This document shows positions 1-10,300 of a DNA stretch of 26,693 bases, piece after piece. A program made the translations under genes and the position numbers. Every line of letters starts with the position of its first letter. Position 1 is the stretch's first letter. This stretch comes from Euryarchaeota archaeon UBA439 (GTDB lineage Archaea; Thermoplasmatota; Poseidoniia; Poseidoniales; Thalassarchaeaceae), in contig DANB01000002.1 in NCBI GenBank assembly GCA_002497245.1, positions 13,447-40,139 of the forward strand, given 5' to 3'. Below the pieces are notes generated by a model that was given only the letters and a program-made list of their open reading frames with translations, was not told where the DNA came from and did no database searches.

Positions 1-3000
1 AAAACTAAATTATCTCCAACCGCCACAGGGTTAGGTTGTGAGATAAAGACTTCAGTAGATGAATACACAATAAATACTGATGAGGAGTTAGAAGAAAGAA
101 TGAATTCTTCTCCTTCAAATATAATCTTTACAATTCGAGGACCCAAAGGCATATCAGAAGGAACTGGTATAAATAGACTGAAATTTCCAGCAGAATCAAC
201 ATTTAAACCAGTTAATAGTTGATCGTTCATATAGACTGAAAGAGCTCTATTTGGAAGTGCACGTCCCGCACCATCAGTTAGCATACCCTCAATAACAAGT
301 AATTGATTACGATCTATTTCGCCAGGGGGTGTTGTCAGAACAACTTGGGATGTTTGAGTAACATTGAAAATTGAACTCGAGAATGAGGGCAGATAATATT
401 CTGGATTCAATGAGTCCCCCTGACCCATTGGGTCAACCCAAGTAAATCCTCCAAAGAAATCTGCCTTTACTTCATGTGCTCCAAAGTTAGTATTCAATGG
501 TATTTCATAAGTAATTGTCCAATTACCTGTTGATGAATTACTTAGAGTGGTGTATATAGCACCTACATCGACTCCATCGATTGACAAATGAATAACTCCT
601 CCCGAGTTAATTCCATCCTCAATTAGTAATTGTCCATGTTCATCCAATAAAGTACCATGGAATGTTACTGATTCACCTGCTATAGAAGAACCAGTGATAT
701 CAGTAATCTCAACTACTGTCGGTGCCAAAACAACCACTCTAGTTACTGATTCATCCCCTACTAGGCCAGTAGTGCCCTCAATTCCTGAAAATATTACATT
801 GATTTCCATAGGTCCAGCCACTCTATTTGAGTCTACAAATATCGAGGCATTGGCTAAACCAAAAGAGTCAGTAGTGACATTTGATATTATCAAGCCATCA
901 ATTATCACAGAAATAAGTGCTGCCCCTACCGGTAAGGCAGAATTGTCAATTAATAAGAGAGAAATATTCATCTCCTCTCCTCTAACTATACGGCTATCTG
1001 GATCTAAATCAAGTGGACTGATAATTGTCAAAAGAGAGTACCCTCTACTATCGAAAATACCAGTTCCTGTACTAGATTGATAATAATTCACATTTGGTGT
1101 GAATGTTGCAGTAATATTATGAGTACCTCTAGGGAATGTTAAGTCTAGACGAATAGTTGCAGACCAAGAACCATCTAACTCAACGTTACTACTCATTACA
1201 GTAAATGTATCATCCTCTCCATCAATCTCGAAAATTAAACTGGGAGCCAAAGTATTACCTTGTCTATCTATTATAGCGCTCCCATTGCTAGATGTTAAGG
1301 TACCACTAACATTGAAAACTTCTCCAGCTGCAGGATTATCTGTTATATTGTCGACAGTAATCAAGGTAGAGGAACGTACTGTAATTGTTGATATCAAAGT
1401 TAGAGTGCCATGGAGAGTATTTGAACCATTAAAGTAGAAAATTGTATCTATTTGGCCTAAAGGATGCGTATCGGGAATAAAGAATGTAAAATTGACCAAA
1501 CCTTGGGAGCTAGAGTTCACCTCTGGAAGCCAAGTATCATGGAATATAGCAGAAACATCTAATCCCTGTAATGGTAGGTCACCATTACTAGATTCTACAA
1601 TTCGGGCAGTTAAAGTGACGTTAGAACCTCTTTCGGCAACTGTATTAATGATAGGGTTCTTATCGATAAATGTAGTTACTCCCCTAACTAATATGGTGTC
1701 ATTACCAGTACCTGTTAGATAAAATGGTGTACTTCCTTCTACTACACTAACAACTACTGTCTTAATTCCGCTACTGACACCATCTCCTAGTGGATCAGTA
1801 GGTACTGTAATGTTAAAACTACCATTATTGGATGTGATATGATTAGCAACTAAAGTCTCACTAAGATCATTTAGGAAAAATACCTCTACAGCCATTGGTC
1901 CGTCTACAGTCCTGTTAGAATCTACTGCATCCAATACTTGCCCGGATATCGAGAATGTAGAGCCTGCAGTGACTTCAGAAGGGAATGGATCTAGATTTAT
2001 AGAACTAGATACTTGAACAGTTAAGTTAGATGTACTTTGATTCCCTAACCATCTTCCCGCCCCTGAATCGGTCAAGTTGTCTAGTAGATCGTCAGGAGCT
2101 ATTATGGATACATTATAGAACCCGGGAGGAGTATTCGCAGGGATAATAGGGTTGAAAGAAACTATACCGTCATTTAATGTCAAACCAGACTGAAGAGTTT
2201 GTTCAAGAGCCCCTCCTGAGTCAAAAATAACATCAGCGGATATGTCAACTAGTGGAGAACCATCAGCTATGTCTGTAATTGTTGCATTAATTATCATCGT
2301 TTCTCCAGCAATTACAATTAAAGATGAAGGAGTAGATTCTACAACCATCTCAGTCTGAATTCCGGCATCTACTGAGTCTGCATCCGAGACTTTGTAATAT
2401 TCACCACCACTTGGAGGGTTTATGGTATAATCCAAAAAGACTCGTAATTCATATACGCCGGATGAAATCTCTCCAGGCATAAAGAAAGAAATATTATATT
2501 CGCCATTTAATGGATTGATGAATCCTCCTCCAAGTCTGATTACAGTATCGGGAGCAGGGGAGCCATCAGGTAAAGGAGGTAAATCCGAAGGCACTAACAG
2601 TTGTACTGTAACAGACGAGTTATTGCCTATTACAGGAGTCCCCAAATTCTTATCTTGAGCAAATCCAGAAACCCAATTAGAAGTACCTCTCGGTGTCCAT
2701 TCACTACCTAAGTTCACAATTGCATTAGACTGTCCTTGAATTCTTACAATATCTACAATACTGGATGGATTGAGCCAAGTACTTCCTGAGAAATTTAATA
2801 CCCATGTATAGTCACCAGCTGGAGCAGTTGCTTCTGGAACCCAAACCGGTGTAATCCGAGGAGTTTCAGGATCGGAAATATTCCAAACAGAGGTGCCGTT
2901 GAAATCTAAATTATAGCTTCCCAAGAAACTACTGAGAGAAGTATTGGTGTGATCCGTGAGAATTATCTCAACTGATGCCTGATTCCCTCTTGATTGTGGC

Positions 3001-4080
3001 ACTAGTTCATAAGAGAAAGTAATATTGCTTCGAATACCATGTTCTGTCAAGTAGTTGACCTGATCATTAGCAAAAAGACCTTCGGCATCAAATTGAATTT
3101 TAACCTCTACAGGGCCAGAAGGAATTGATACATTATCAGCAGAGAATAGCCAACTGACATTAAACTGGCCTGGAGAGGTAGTCCAATCTGAGTCATTTAG
3201 ATACCAAGTTTTCAAAGTCTGATAAGGTCCACTAACCGATGCACGTCTCATCTGTAGATACAAAGTTCCATTCAGTGCCTCTGGAGTATCTCCAAAACTC
3301 AAAACAGTTCCATTGAGGTAAATTAAAGAATCGATATCCAAAAATGTATTATTCAAATCAGTACCTTCTAATGAAACTGTTAAATTTGGAGCAGGAGTTA
3401 TATTAAACATGAAATTATCAGTATGAGGACGAATATGATAACTTGGATTAGTTGCATTATTCAAATCATTTTGATGCCAACCTAGGAACGAAATTGAAGC
3501 ATTAATTAAACCGAGTGGTTCTGACTCTGAGATTATAACATTGAACTCATAATATCCTCCAGTACCTACATTTGAGATTTGACTTACTGGCCCGTCTATA
3601 GAAGTAGTATAATTCAGAATTACTTGGAGGTTATCTATTAAAGACACATCGGGATAAGGAGGATTTTCGAGTTTTAAGTAACCTGTAATACTCGAGTTTA
3701 CACCGACGCCTAACATTGGTTGATCAATAGGTGGAGGTGAACTAAAGGATGTATTGGCGTCATCAGTAATATTCATCCTCCATGTAAATGAAATACCCTG
3801 AGAACCAACATATGCTTTCTCAAACACTTGTAATACCAAAGCACCATATCCAGGGATTGTAGGAAGTAGAGGTTTTCCAGACAAAGCAAATGTCCCATTC
3901 AAATCTGTAGAGCCTGAAGCTACAAGATGTTCCGACTTAGCCGCGGAACCGGGGACAAAATCAGTCTCATTATCCTTAACTAGATATAAATTCAGAGAAA
4001 CATTTTCTGCCAAAGTCAAGTTGTCAACAAATCTCAAAGTCCCATTCAACCATATATCTCCTCCTGACAAATCACGATCA
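1..4080 (-). other. Ig-like beta-sandwich repeat region in the giant protein
   Basis: Residues from about 1052 to the window edge have the alternating hydrophobic and Gly/Asn/Ser/Thr-rich texture of bacterial and archaeal Ig-like surface domains. Recurring elements include VSGTL, a DxxGxF-type turn (for example DSAGNFSLFIP) and VTFHGTLLDEHGQ. The copies are too diverged to show as a DNA repeat. N-x-S/T sequons are frequent, so N-glycosylation is plausible. I could not set individual domain borders. Confidence 0.6.
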
Positions 4081-7000
4081 AATGTATTTGGACCCCATTC
4101 TTCATCTACAACTTCTAAGAGGTTTTGCGGGGGACAGGCTTCAAATGGAACCCATCCTAAAGTAACATTTCCTTGGTTTTGATTTGTCTGCATTTGTACT
4201 TCTACCCATGTTGTAAAATCGCTACCATACACTTCATATGATTTTCCATTCCAGTCCCCTCCTGAGAAACCAGTAACCTTACGTGATGCAAAACCAGCAT
4301 GACGAAGCATTACTGTGAAAACAGTTGCAAATTGTTCACAAGATGCTTCTTGAGTATTATTCAGAATATAATGTGTCAAATCATTCTCTATATCTGAATC
4401 AAAATTCGGGATAACAGGATCATTATTTCTTACGAATGTAGTAGTATTATTACCATTAATTAGGAAGTCTTGTATTGCTTCTACTTTTTCCCATGCTGAA
4501 AATGCGCCAGACTCACTTAAAACCGCTTGCGTAATTGCTAATGGAACTGCACTTTGCCTATTGAGATAAGATTGTGGCAAGTCTTTACCGTAATTACTTC
4601 CAAAGAATATAGTAGTATTCTCTCTAACTTCTGGGCCAAAGAAAACATCAGGACTGCTTACATAGACTTGATCTACAGATGTCACAGAAACTCCTATATC
4701 CCTAGTATAATTTGAGAAATTTAATACTGCTGCTGAATCACTCCATGAGGTCCAATTCATTGTATTATAGGGCACAATTAATTCACCTCCCGGGCCTATC
4801 TCGGCCCCAGAAGAATACGTTATTATCCAATCATTAGTATCATTACCTATCCAAAATGAGTCATGTGCTACACCTTGATTGAAGCCAATCTCAGAGTCAA
4901 TAGGAGTCCCTCCAACTAGAGTTGTATTCACACCAAATGATACCCCCGTATAGTAGTCGTATGTATGCCAACGCCAATATTGATTAATACTCAAATCAAT
5001 ATCTGTTGAATTTGTTACAGTGAACATCAACATATTAGGATCTATATCATCACTTGGATCCCAGGGATTACTGACTGAACCATTACAATCGAGTGACCAG
5101 AAATCGGGTCCACATTCATCTCCATCTGGGATTCCACCGCCGTCAGTATCGGGATTTAGCCAATCAAGACCTATTGCTTGTTCAATAGTATCTGGAATGC
5201 CATCTCCATCGGTATCAAGCGGATTGAGATCATCTTCAGAGTTATTCTGAGGATTCGTTCCATCCAAGTACTCCTGCCCATCCATGACACCACCATCATC
5301 AGTATCGGCATCGTTCCACAAAGTGAAATATGTGTCAACAGTCCCATTTCCACCAAAACCATATATTAAATCACAACCAGTAGTATTTTCAAAATAATTA
5401 TTCAAACCGTCCTCATCTGTATCGAGAAGATTGCTACAAGGCTCACTAGGGTCTGTTTGATTAAGAATTTCAGATAAGTCATCTACTCCATCGCCATCAG
5501 TATCAACTAGATTTGGATTAGTAGGCTGACCCCAGGTTGCAAGAAGTTCTTCCCAATCTGCTAAACCGTCGCCATCTGTATCAAAATAGTCGTCATCACA
5601 ATGTGGTTCACTAGGAGCTGGTGAGGCATCCCAACACCAAGAATTATTGGTGAACAAAACAGAAATCGCTGTTGCTGGCAGAGGGACATCGACCTCTCTC
5701 AATTCATTACCGTCAATAGAACCATATCGGAACCCTATGGTAGAACCATTTGTTAACTCATAATATGCCATAGGAAATGAGTCTTGTCTCCAATCAGAAG
5801 GGTCTGGATCTAAATTAGTAGTTGAATTAAGTTCTAAAGATAATGAAGGAGCATCCCAGCTAATTATTGATTTCTCAATTATGATTTCACTAACACATGG
5901 ATCGGTCTGATGGCCAATAGCAAGTTCATCACCATCATTCACCCCTCCCCCATCAGTATCTGCAATATCCCATCTAGTACATGTTAAATTTTCTTCCCAA
6001 TTATCAATGCCATCGTTATCGAAATCACCCACGTCCTCAATCCTAGTAGGATCGGTCTCATTTAAGTCTACAATTCCATTTCCATTGGTATCTTCTTCGC
6101 CATCATCAAATTGGTCACCATCAGTATTGTTATTCCTGGGGTCAGATGCTAAAGGAGGATCGCCGTATGCAGCATTTACTTCAACACCATCACTAATACC
6201 ATCTCCATCTGTATCAACAGCTGTAGGATCAGTCAAAAGTATTAGAGCCTCATAAGAATCATTCAAGCCGTCTCCATCTGTATCATTGTTATTTGGATCT
6301 GTTTGAGTTATTGAATCAACCTCCGCTGTAAATATTGCACATCCTCCAGGGCCTAGGCCCAAAACAGGATTGCAAGGAGATTCTGTAGCAGTCATGTTAT
6401 TCGGACCAGGCCTAAAATATTGAGTAGGAGGAGTAGTGCTTCCATTCCTAGTGCCCCAAGTAGGGTTGACATATTCGTAGAGATTGATCAGTCCATCACC
6501 ATCGGGATCACCGTAAGTACCATCAAGATTAGATGCAGAAGTTGGATCTAAATTATTTGCGACTTCCCAACCATCTGGCATACCATCTCCATCTGTATCC
6601 CAGCCATCGGGGTCTTCATCAATCAGACCGTCACCATCATCATCGTCGCTTGAACAATCTGCATCACCATCATTATCTGGATCAAAATTATCAACTAATC
6701 CATCTTTATCATCATCAAAGGTGTTGAAACAAATATTACCAACTGGATCTTCATCTGCACCATCGGTGCCTGTGCCTTGAATAAACTGCATTGCACTTTC
6801 TTCATCCCATTGCCTTACAGGTACTGTTCCATTCCACCATACTCCTTGATCAAGTACATTCGCAGTTGCAGGATCGTCCCAATTCGCTGGTATTCCGTAA
6901 AGATATTCATTTAAATTTGTATATGCGTCACCATCAGGATCACCAACTGAACCATTAATCCCAGTAGGAGATAATGGATCTAATCCATATTGCCATTCCC

Positions 7001-7235
7001 ATCCATCAGGAAGTCCGTCATTATCACTATCCCAATCTTGTGGCTGAGTATTAATAATGAACTCTAAACCATAAGTTAAACCATCACCATCATCATCAGA
7101 TGATGCCAGAGCTTCCCAGCTTCCAAACTCAATAGCTGAATATGAAGATAGCAACATAATCAAAGTGAATAAACATGCAGAACGACGTTTGCTAAGTAGT
7201 TCTCTACCAGCAGGAATTGATGAAACACTATGCAA
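1..7235 (-). CDS. Giant secreted protein with TSP3 repeats, a transglutaminase-like domain and Ig-like domains (C-terminus off window)
   Basis: An open frame runs from 7235 past the left edge with no stop at the points I read through, giving at least 2411 residues. The chosen start is TTG at 7235, six bases after GAGGTGA. The next in-frame ATG lies inside the signal peptide, and an in-frame TAA lies just upstream. Residues 11-17 are basic and 21-33 hydrophobic, so the protein is probably exported by Sec. Residues about 46-705 hold roughly 18 DxDGDG-type TSP3 calcium-binding motifs. Residues about 887-1040 resemble a transglutaminase core. From about 1045 onward come repeated beta-sandwich, Ig-like units of about 90-100 residues with many N-x-S/T sequons. 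The gene lies 78 bases after another surface-protein gene on the same strand. It probably acts outside the cell in adhesion or as part of a surface layer. Export and calcium binding are inferred from motifs, and the substrate or ligand is unknown. Confidence 0.85.
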   Translation of the reverse strand, partial: MHSVSSIPAGRELLSKRRSACLFTLIMLLSSYSAIEFGSWEALASSDDDGDGLTYGLEFIINTQPQDWDSDNDGLPDGWEWQYGLDPLSPTGINGSVGDPDGDAYTNLNEYLYGIPANWDDPATANVLDQGVWWNGTVPVRQWDEESAMQFIQGTGTDGADEDPVGNICFNTFDDDKDGLVDNFDPDNDGDADCSSDDDDGDGLIDEDPDGWDTDGDGMPDGWEVANNLDPTSASNLDGTYGDPDGDGLINLYEYVNPTWGTRNGSTTPPTQYFRPGPNNMTATESPCNPVLGLGPGGCAIFTAEVDSITQTDPNNNDTDGDGLNDSYEALILLTDPTAVDTDGDGISDGVEVNAAYGDPPLASDPRNNNTDGDQFDDGEEDTNGNGIVDLNETDPTRIEDVGDFDNDGIDNWEENLTCTRWDIADTDGGGVNDGDELAIGHQTDPCVSEIIIEKSIISWDAPSLSLELNSTTNLDPDPSDWRQDSFPMAYYELTNGSTIGFRYGSIDGNELREVDVPLPATAISVLFTNNSWCWDASPAPSEPHCDDDYFDTDGDGLADWEELLATWGQPTNPNLVDTDGDGVDDLSEILNQTDPSEPCSNLLDTDEDGLNNYFENTTGCDLIYGFGGNGTVDTYFTLWNDADTDDGGVMDGQEYLDGTNPQNNSEDDLNPLDTDGDGIPDTIEQAIGLDWLNPDTDGGGIPDGDECGPDFWSLDCNGSVSNPWDPSDDIDPNMLMFTVTNSTDIDLSINQYWRWHTYDYYTGVSFGVNTTLVGGTPIDSEIGFNQGVAHDSFWIGNDTNDWIITYSSGAEIGPGGELIVPYNTMNWTSWSDSAAVLNFSNYTRDIGVSVTSVDQVYVSSPDVFFGPEVRENTTIFFGSNYGKDLPQSYLNRQSAVPLAITQAVLSESGAFSAWEKVEAIQDFLINGNNTTTFVRNNDPVIPNFDSDIENDLTHYILNNTQEASCEQFATVFTVMLRHAGFASRKVTGFSGGDWNGKSYEVYGSDFTTWVEVQMQTNQNQGNVTLGWVPFEACPPQNLLEVVDEEWGPNTFDRDLSGGDIWLNGTLRFVDNLTLAENVSLNLYLVKDNETDFVPGSAAKSEHLVASGSTDLNGTFALSGKPLLPTIPGYGALVLQVFEKAYVGSQGISFTWRMNITDDANTSFSSPPPIDQPMLGVGVNSSITGYLKLENPPYPDVSLIDNLQVILNYTTSIDGPVSQISNVGTGGYYEFNVIISESEPLGLINASISFLGWHQNDLNNATNPSYHIRPHTDNFMFNITPAPNLTVSLEGTDLNNTFLDIDSLIYLNGTVLSFGDTPEALNGTLYLQMRRASVSGPYQTLKTWYLNDSDWTTSPGQFNVSWLFSADNVSIPSGPVEVKIQFDAEGLFANDQVNYLTEHGIRSNITFSYELVPQSRGNQASVEIILTDHTNTSLSSFLGSYNLDFNGTSVWNISDPETPRITPVWVPEATAPAGDYTWVLNFSGSTWLNPSSIVDIVRIQGQSNAIVNLGSEWTPRGTSNWVSGFAQDKNLGTPVIGNNSSVTVQLLVPSDLPPLPDGSPAPDTVIRLGGGFINPLNGEYNISFFMPGEISSGVYELRVFLDYTINPPSGGEYYKVSDADSVDAGIQTEMVVESTPSSLIVIAGETMIINATITDIADGSPLVDISADVIFDSGGALEQTLQSGLTLNDGIVSFNPIIPANTPPGFYNVSIIAPDDLLDNLTDSGAGRWLGNQSTSNLTVQVSSSINLDPFPSEVTAGSTFSISGQVLDAVDSNRTVDGPMAVEVFFLNDLSETLVANHITSNNGSFNITVPTDPLGDGVSSGIKTVVVSVVEGSTPFYLTGTGNDTILVRGVTTFIDKNPIINTVAERGSNVTLTARIVESSNGDLPLQGLDVSAIFHDTWLPEVNSSSQGLVNFTFFIPDTHPLGQIDTIFYFNGSNTLHGTLTLISTITVRSSTLITVDNITDNPAAGEVFNVSGTLTSSNGSAIIDRQGNTLAPSLIFEIDGEDDTFTVMSSNVELDGSWSATIRLDLTFPRGTHNITATFTPNVNYYQSSTGTGIFDSRGYSLLTIISPLDLDPDSRIVRGEEMNISLLLIDNSALPVGAALISVIIDGLIISNVTTDSFGLANASIFVDSNRVAGPMEINVIFSGIEGTTGLVGDESVTRVVVLAPTVVEITDITGSSIAGESVTFHGTLLDEHGQLLIEDGINSGGVIHLSIDGVDVGAIYTTLSNSSTGNWTITYEIPLNTNFGAHEVKADFFGGFTWVDPMGQGDSLNPEYYLPSFSSSIFNVTQTSQVVLTTPPGEIDRNQLLVIEGMLTDGAGRALPNRALSVYMNDQLLTGLNVDSAGNFSLFIPVPSDMPLGPRIVKIIFEGEEFILSSNSSSVFIVYSSTEVFISQPNPVAVGDNLV
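4116..4577 (-). other. Transglutaminase-like domain in the giant protein, catalytic His apparently replaced
   Basis: Residues about 887-1040 carry the family pattern. A helical lead-in is followed by SCEQFATVF with the candidate catalytic Cys966, then MLRHAGFASRKVTGFSGG, then DFTTWVEV, then GWVPFEACPP. In active members the residue two before the Trp of the WVEV motif is the catalytic His; here it is Thr1008. Glu1032 sits where Asp is usual, but Glu also occurs there in some bacterial members. The fold call is firm and activity is doubtful. Confidence 0.75.
5121..7100 (-). repeat. TSP3-like calcium-binding repeat region in the giant protein
   Basis: About eighteen copies, counted by eye, of an Asp-rich motif such as DTDGDGMPDGWE or DTDGDGISDGVE occupy residues about 46-705, at irregular spacing. 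On the plus strand they show as recurring runs like ccatctccatctgtatc. Motifs of this type bind calcium in thrombospondin type 3 repeats. Several copies are degenerate (DTDGGG, DTDEDG, DTDDGG). Confidence 0.85.
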
Positions 7236-7240
7236 ACTAG

Positions 7241-7247
7241 TCACCTC
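7241..7247 (-). promoter_or_regulatory. Shine-Dalgarno deciding a TTG start for the giant protein
   Basis: The minus strand reads GAGGTGA, then CTAGT, then TTG. The same arrangement, GAGGTGA then TTAT then TTG, precedes lipB in this window. It favours TTG at 7235 over the in-frame GTG that lies inside the motif itself. Confidence 0.6.
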
Positions 7248-7313
7248 TAATGTTGATGGCGTTTAATAGAGGTCTTAAGAAGAATGGAGCGTTGTTCGGA
7301 CGAATCGAGAGAA

Positions 7314-10300
7314 TCATACAAGTTCTATATCGTCATCATCGTAACGGTTAGGGTCTGGAGACTGTTCAATTACCGGAGTTAATTCTTCGGATTCAAGTTC
7401 TGAATCGTCTTCTTCATCATCTTCATCATCTTCTCGATTCATAGATTCAATTAGTGCCATGTGACTAGCCCATCTGCGACGATTCATGCTACTTTGGAAA
7501 CCGGCAATAATGAGTAAAAATCCGACAACTAGGACAATTATAGTTAATGGTCGTGGGTGACTAATTTCATTTATTACAATATCAATTACATTACCCAAAT
7601 CTACAGTCATTATAACTGTCTTCTTAGCAGTATATTCATCGGACCAACTCTGACTAGTATCTAAAGTACCATCTATAACATAAGCTAATGGCATAGCAGT
7701 AACTAAAACTGGAACTTTGTCGCCATTATTTGCATCGGAAGGAACAAAAACTTTCAGATTGAAGCTCAGTTCTTCATATGCACCCAGTTGAATAAATGTT
7801 GAACCGGATGGCCCCTCGATTTCTGCGGTCCAGCCTTGTTCACTTACATCCGCATCCAATAGAATAGTCATTTCAGTATTTCCTTCATTTTTCACTTTCA
7901 TCTGAATAGAATAATCTTCGCCTGGCAATAATTTTCTATCCTGAGTGACTTGAACAATTTCTAAGTTAGGCATATCTGAAGCAATCTCGAATGTCATCGG
8001 TAGGTCGAAATATCGCGGATCAGATTCTTCTGTATCTTCAATTATTCTGAGATAAATTGTATGATTTCCTTGTTCAACTTGAGTAGTAAGTGTGACAGTA
8101 ATAAATACTTCAATAAAACCTCCAGGACTTAGTGAAACACGTGGTACGGCTTCGTTATTTTCATCTTCGATTCTAAACTGCCACTGCCCATAGATTGTAC
8201 TAATGTCTAAATTCTCTTGTAAAGTAGCAGGATTCTGAATTCTCCACCATAGGGCCGTATCTCCGGAGTTTGCACTGCTAGTAATCCTGGCTCTCAAATC
8301 AACGACTGCGTTCCCTGAACCCGGTGAGCAAAGTGAAACCTCAATCTGACCCAATGGTGAACCATCACAATCTTGTGAGACTTCGGCTCTAATACCAAAT
8401 GTTCTTTGAATAGTGAATATTATTGTACTTCTAAGTGATGAATTACCCGAACTAGTAACTTCAATTTCTATAGTCCCTAAATCATCATCTGCTCTATCAT
8501 TGGATGGTTTGATATTAAGTAACAATACTTGAGTTGCGTGTCTTTCTAAGAAAGATGAATGGAAAGTCCCGTCACCAACATCTTCCAGTATTCTCTCGCC
8601 TGTGTTATTATCATAAACCTGGATAATAGATTTCGATCTTTTTAGTACATCTATACGGAACATATCTGCATCAAATCCAGTATTGAATATTTCTAATAAG
8701 AATGGAGTGAACTCTCCATACTCAACATACCTAGGTATTGTATTATCGATATCATCAGGGCGTGTAGAGTTAGCTATAGGCAACTCATGATCTTCATCCC
8801 AGACTGAAACTGCTGGAGGCTGGAATACATCAATCTTCTCCAATATAACATTCAAAGTATCTTGGTGAACCACAGTTTGAACACCATCAACTTCTGCTTC
8901 TGCGACTGCACGAATATCTATGCTACTAGGCGTACCAGTCAAGTCATTAGGTGCTTGCAATGTAAGAATAGGGTTCAATATGTCACCACCTGCATCCAAT
9001 GAATAAATACTAGAATCTGAATCGAATTCTATTAACCAAGAACTACCAAGATTAGTCATAACTTCAAGTTCGACCGACATAGACTTGGTTGAATCACCCC
9101 TATGAACTAATTGAAGTGGAATTGGTGTTATTTCTCCAGGTGCTATATATTCGGTTTGTCTATCCATTCCATGATTTATTGAAACACCAAATTGATGCAT
9201 TTCAACAGGCTGGTGCTCAATTAGAACTAAGTTGCCCTGTATGTCAGTGACCTCCAATTCTACAGTATATTCTCCCGCAGGTACTCCGCCAGGATATGTC
9301 CAAGAATAATGTCCAAATATTCCTTCGTTGGTATCATCTATATCTGGATCATCGTCACTAATTTCCTTATCTATCCTATAATTGCCTAAAGAATCTCTTA
9401 GTAATAATCTGACACTATCTATATCATACCTTCCAAAGGCACTTTTAACATCGAAAGTAAATTGCATCAATCTTTGATCAATAATGTCATTAGGGTACCA
9501 TTCTAATACTGGCCCTTCAGAAAGTTCATCTCCATCTCTTTGCAGATACACAATGCTATTAGAGATTGCATTTGTTTCAACTTCAATTTCTGAATGACGA
9601 TTAGATTCCCCGTCTATTTCGTTCCATGCAACTTCTGCAGTACATGTAGAACCGAATGGGCCACCACTACTATCACAACCAGACATCTCCGCAGAAATTG
9701 TAATCTCAATAGTTTCATCTTCTAGTACCATGAATGAGCTAGTAGACCCGAGATCAACTTCAAATTCCTCATGATCGAAATTACAACTGTTACCAATTCC
9801 TGTGTTGCATGCGTCTGCGCTCCACTCAGCTTGTCCAATTGATGAGCCTCCAGCCCTTACATTAATTGTCCAATCAACTGATGATCCGCTGGGGCCAACG
9901 GCCTTCAAAAACAAATCAAGTGGGAGATAGTAACTTCCAGAGCCAGAACCTTGGTTAGGTCGGCCAAAGATTTCTATCGAAGATAATAATTCTTGACTGA
10001 TAAATTCTATCGTCTCATCCAATGCACTGGCTGTCTCTTGACCACCAGAATCCGGAATTTTTGTAGTTATTAGTCCATCTCCATCTGTAGTTGAGTCAGC
10101 AGATGCCAGATAGAGTGTGTAAAGTTCAATTGTTTCTTCAGTATTACTTGAAATTGAACTTTCATGCAACTCCAAATTAGATACTTGAGAAGAATACAAA
10201 GGAGTTAACATTAGGAATGTTAGAAAAATGGCAATACGGGCGGTTTTGAGACCTCCCCGAGGTTTCCTAGTCACTTTCACGGTTCCCGGCTGTTCACAGG

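Noticed and set aside
694..1080. Plus-strand open frames inside the giant gene region (also near 1492, 5020, 6007 and 6533)
   Set aside because: They are antisense to a clearly coding frame; their Ser/Pro/His-rich content is the complement of Asp/Gly/Thr-rich coding sequence.
5121..7100. Recurring ccatctccatctgtatc-like runs suggestive of a repeat array or CRISPR
   Set aside because: The copies are imperfect, irregularly spaced and in frame with an open reading frame where they encode DxDGDG calcium motifs, so they are protein repeats.
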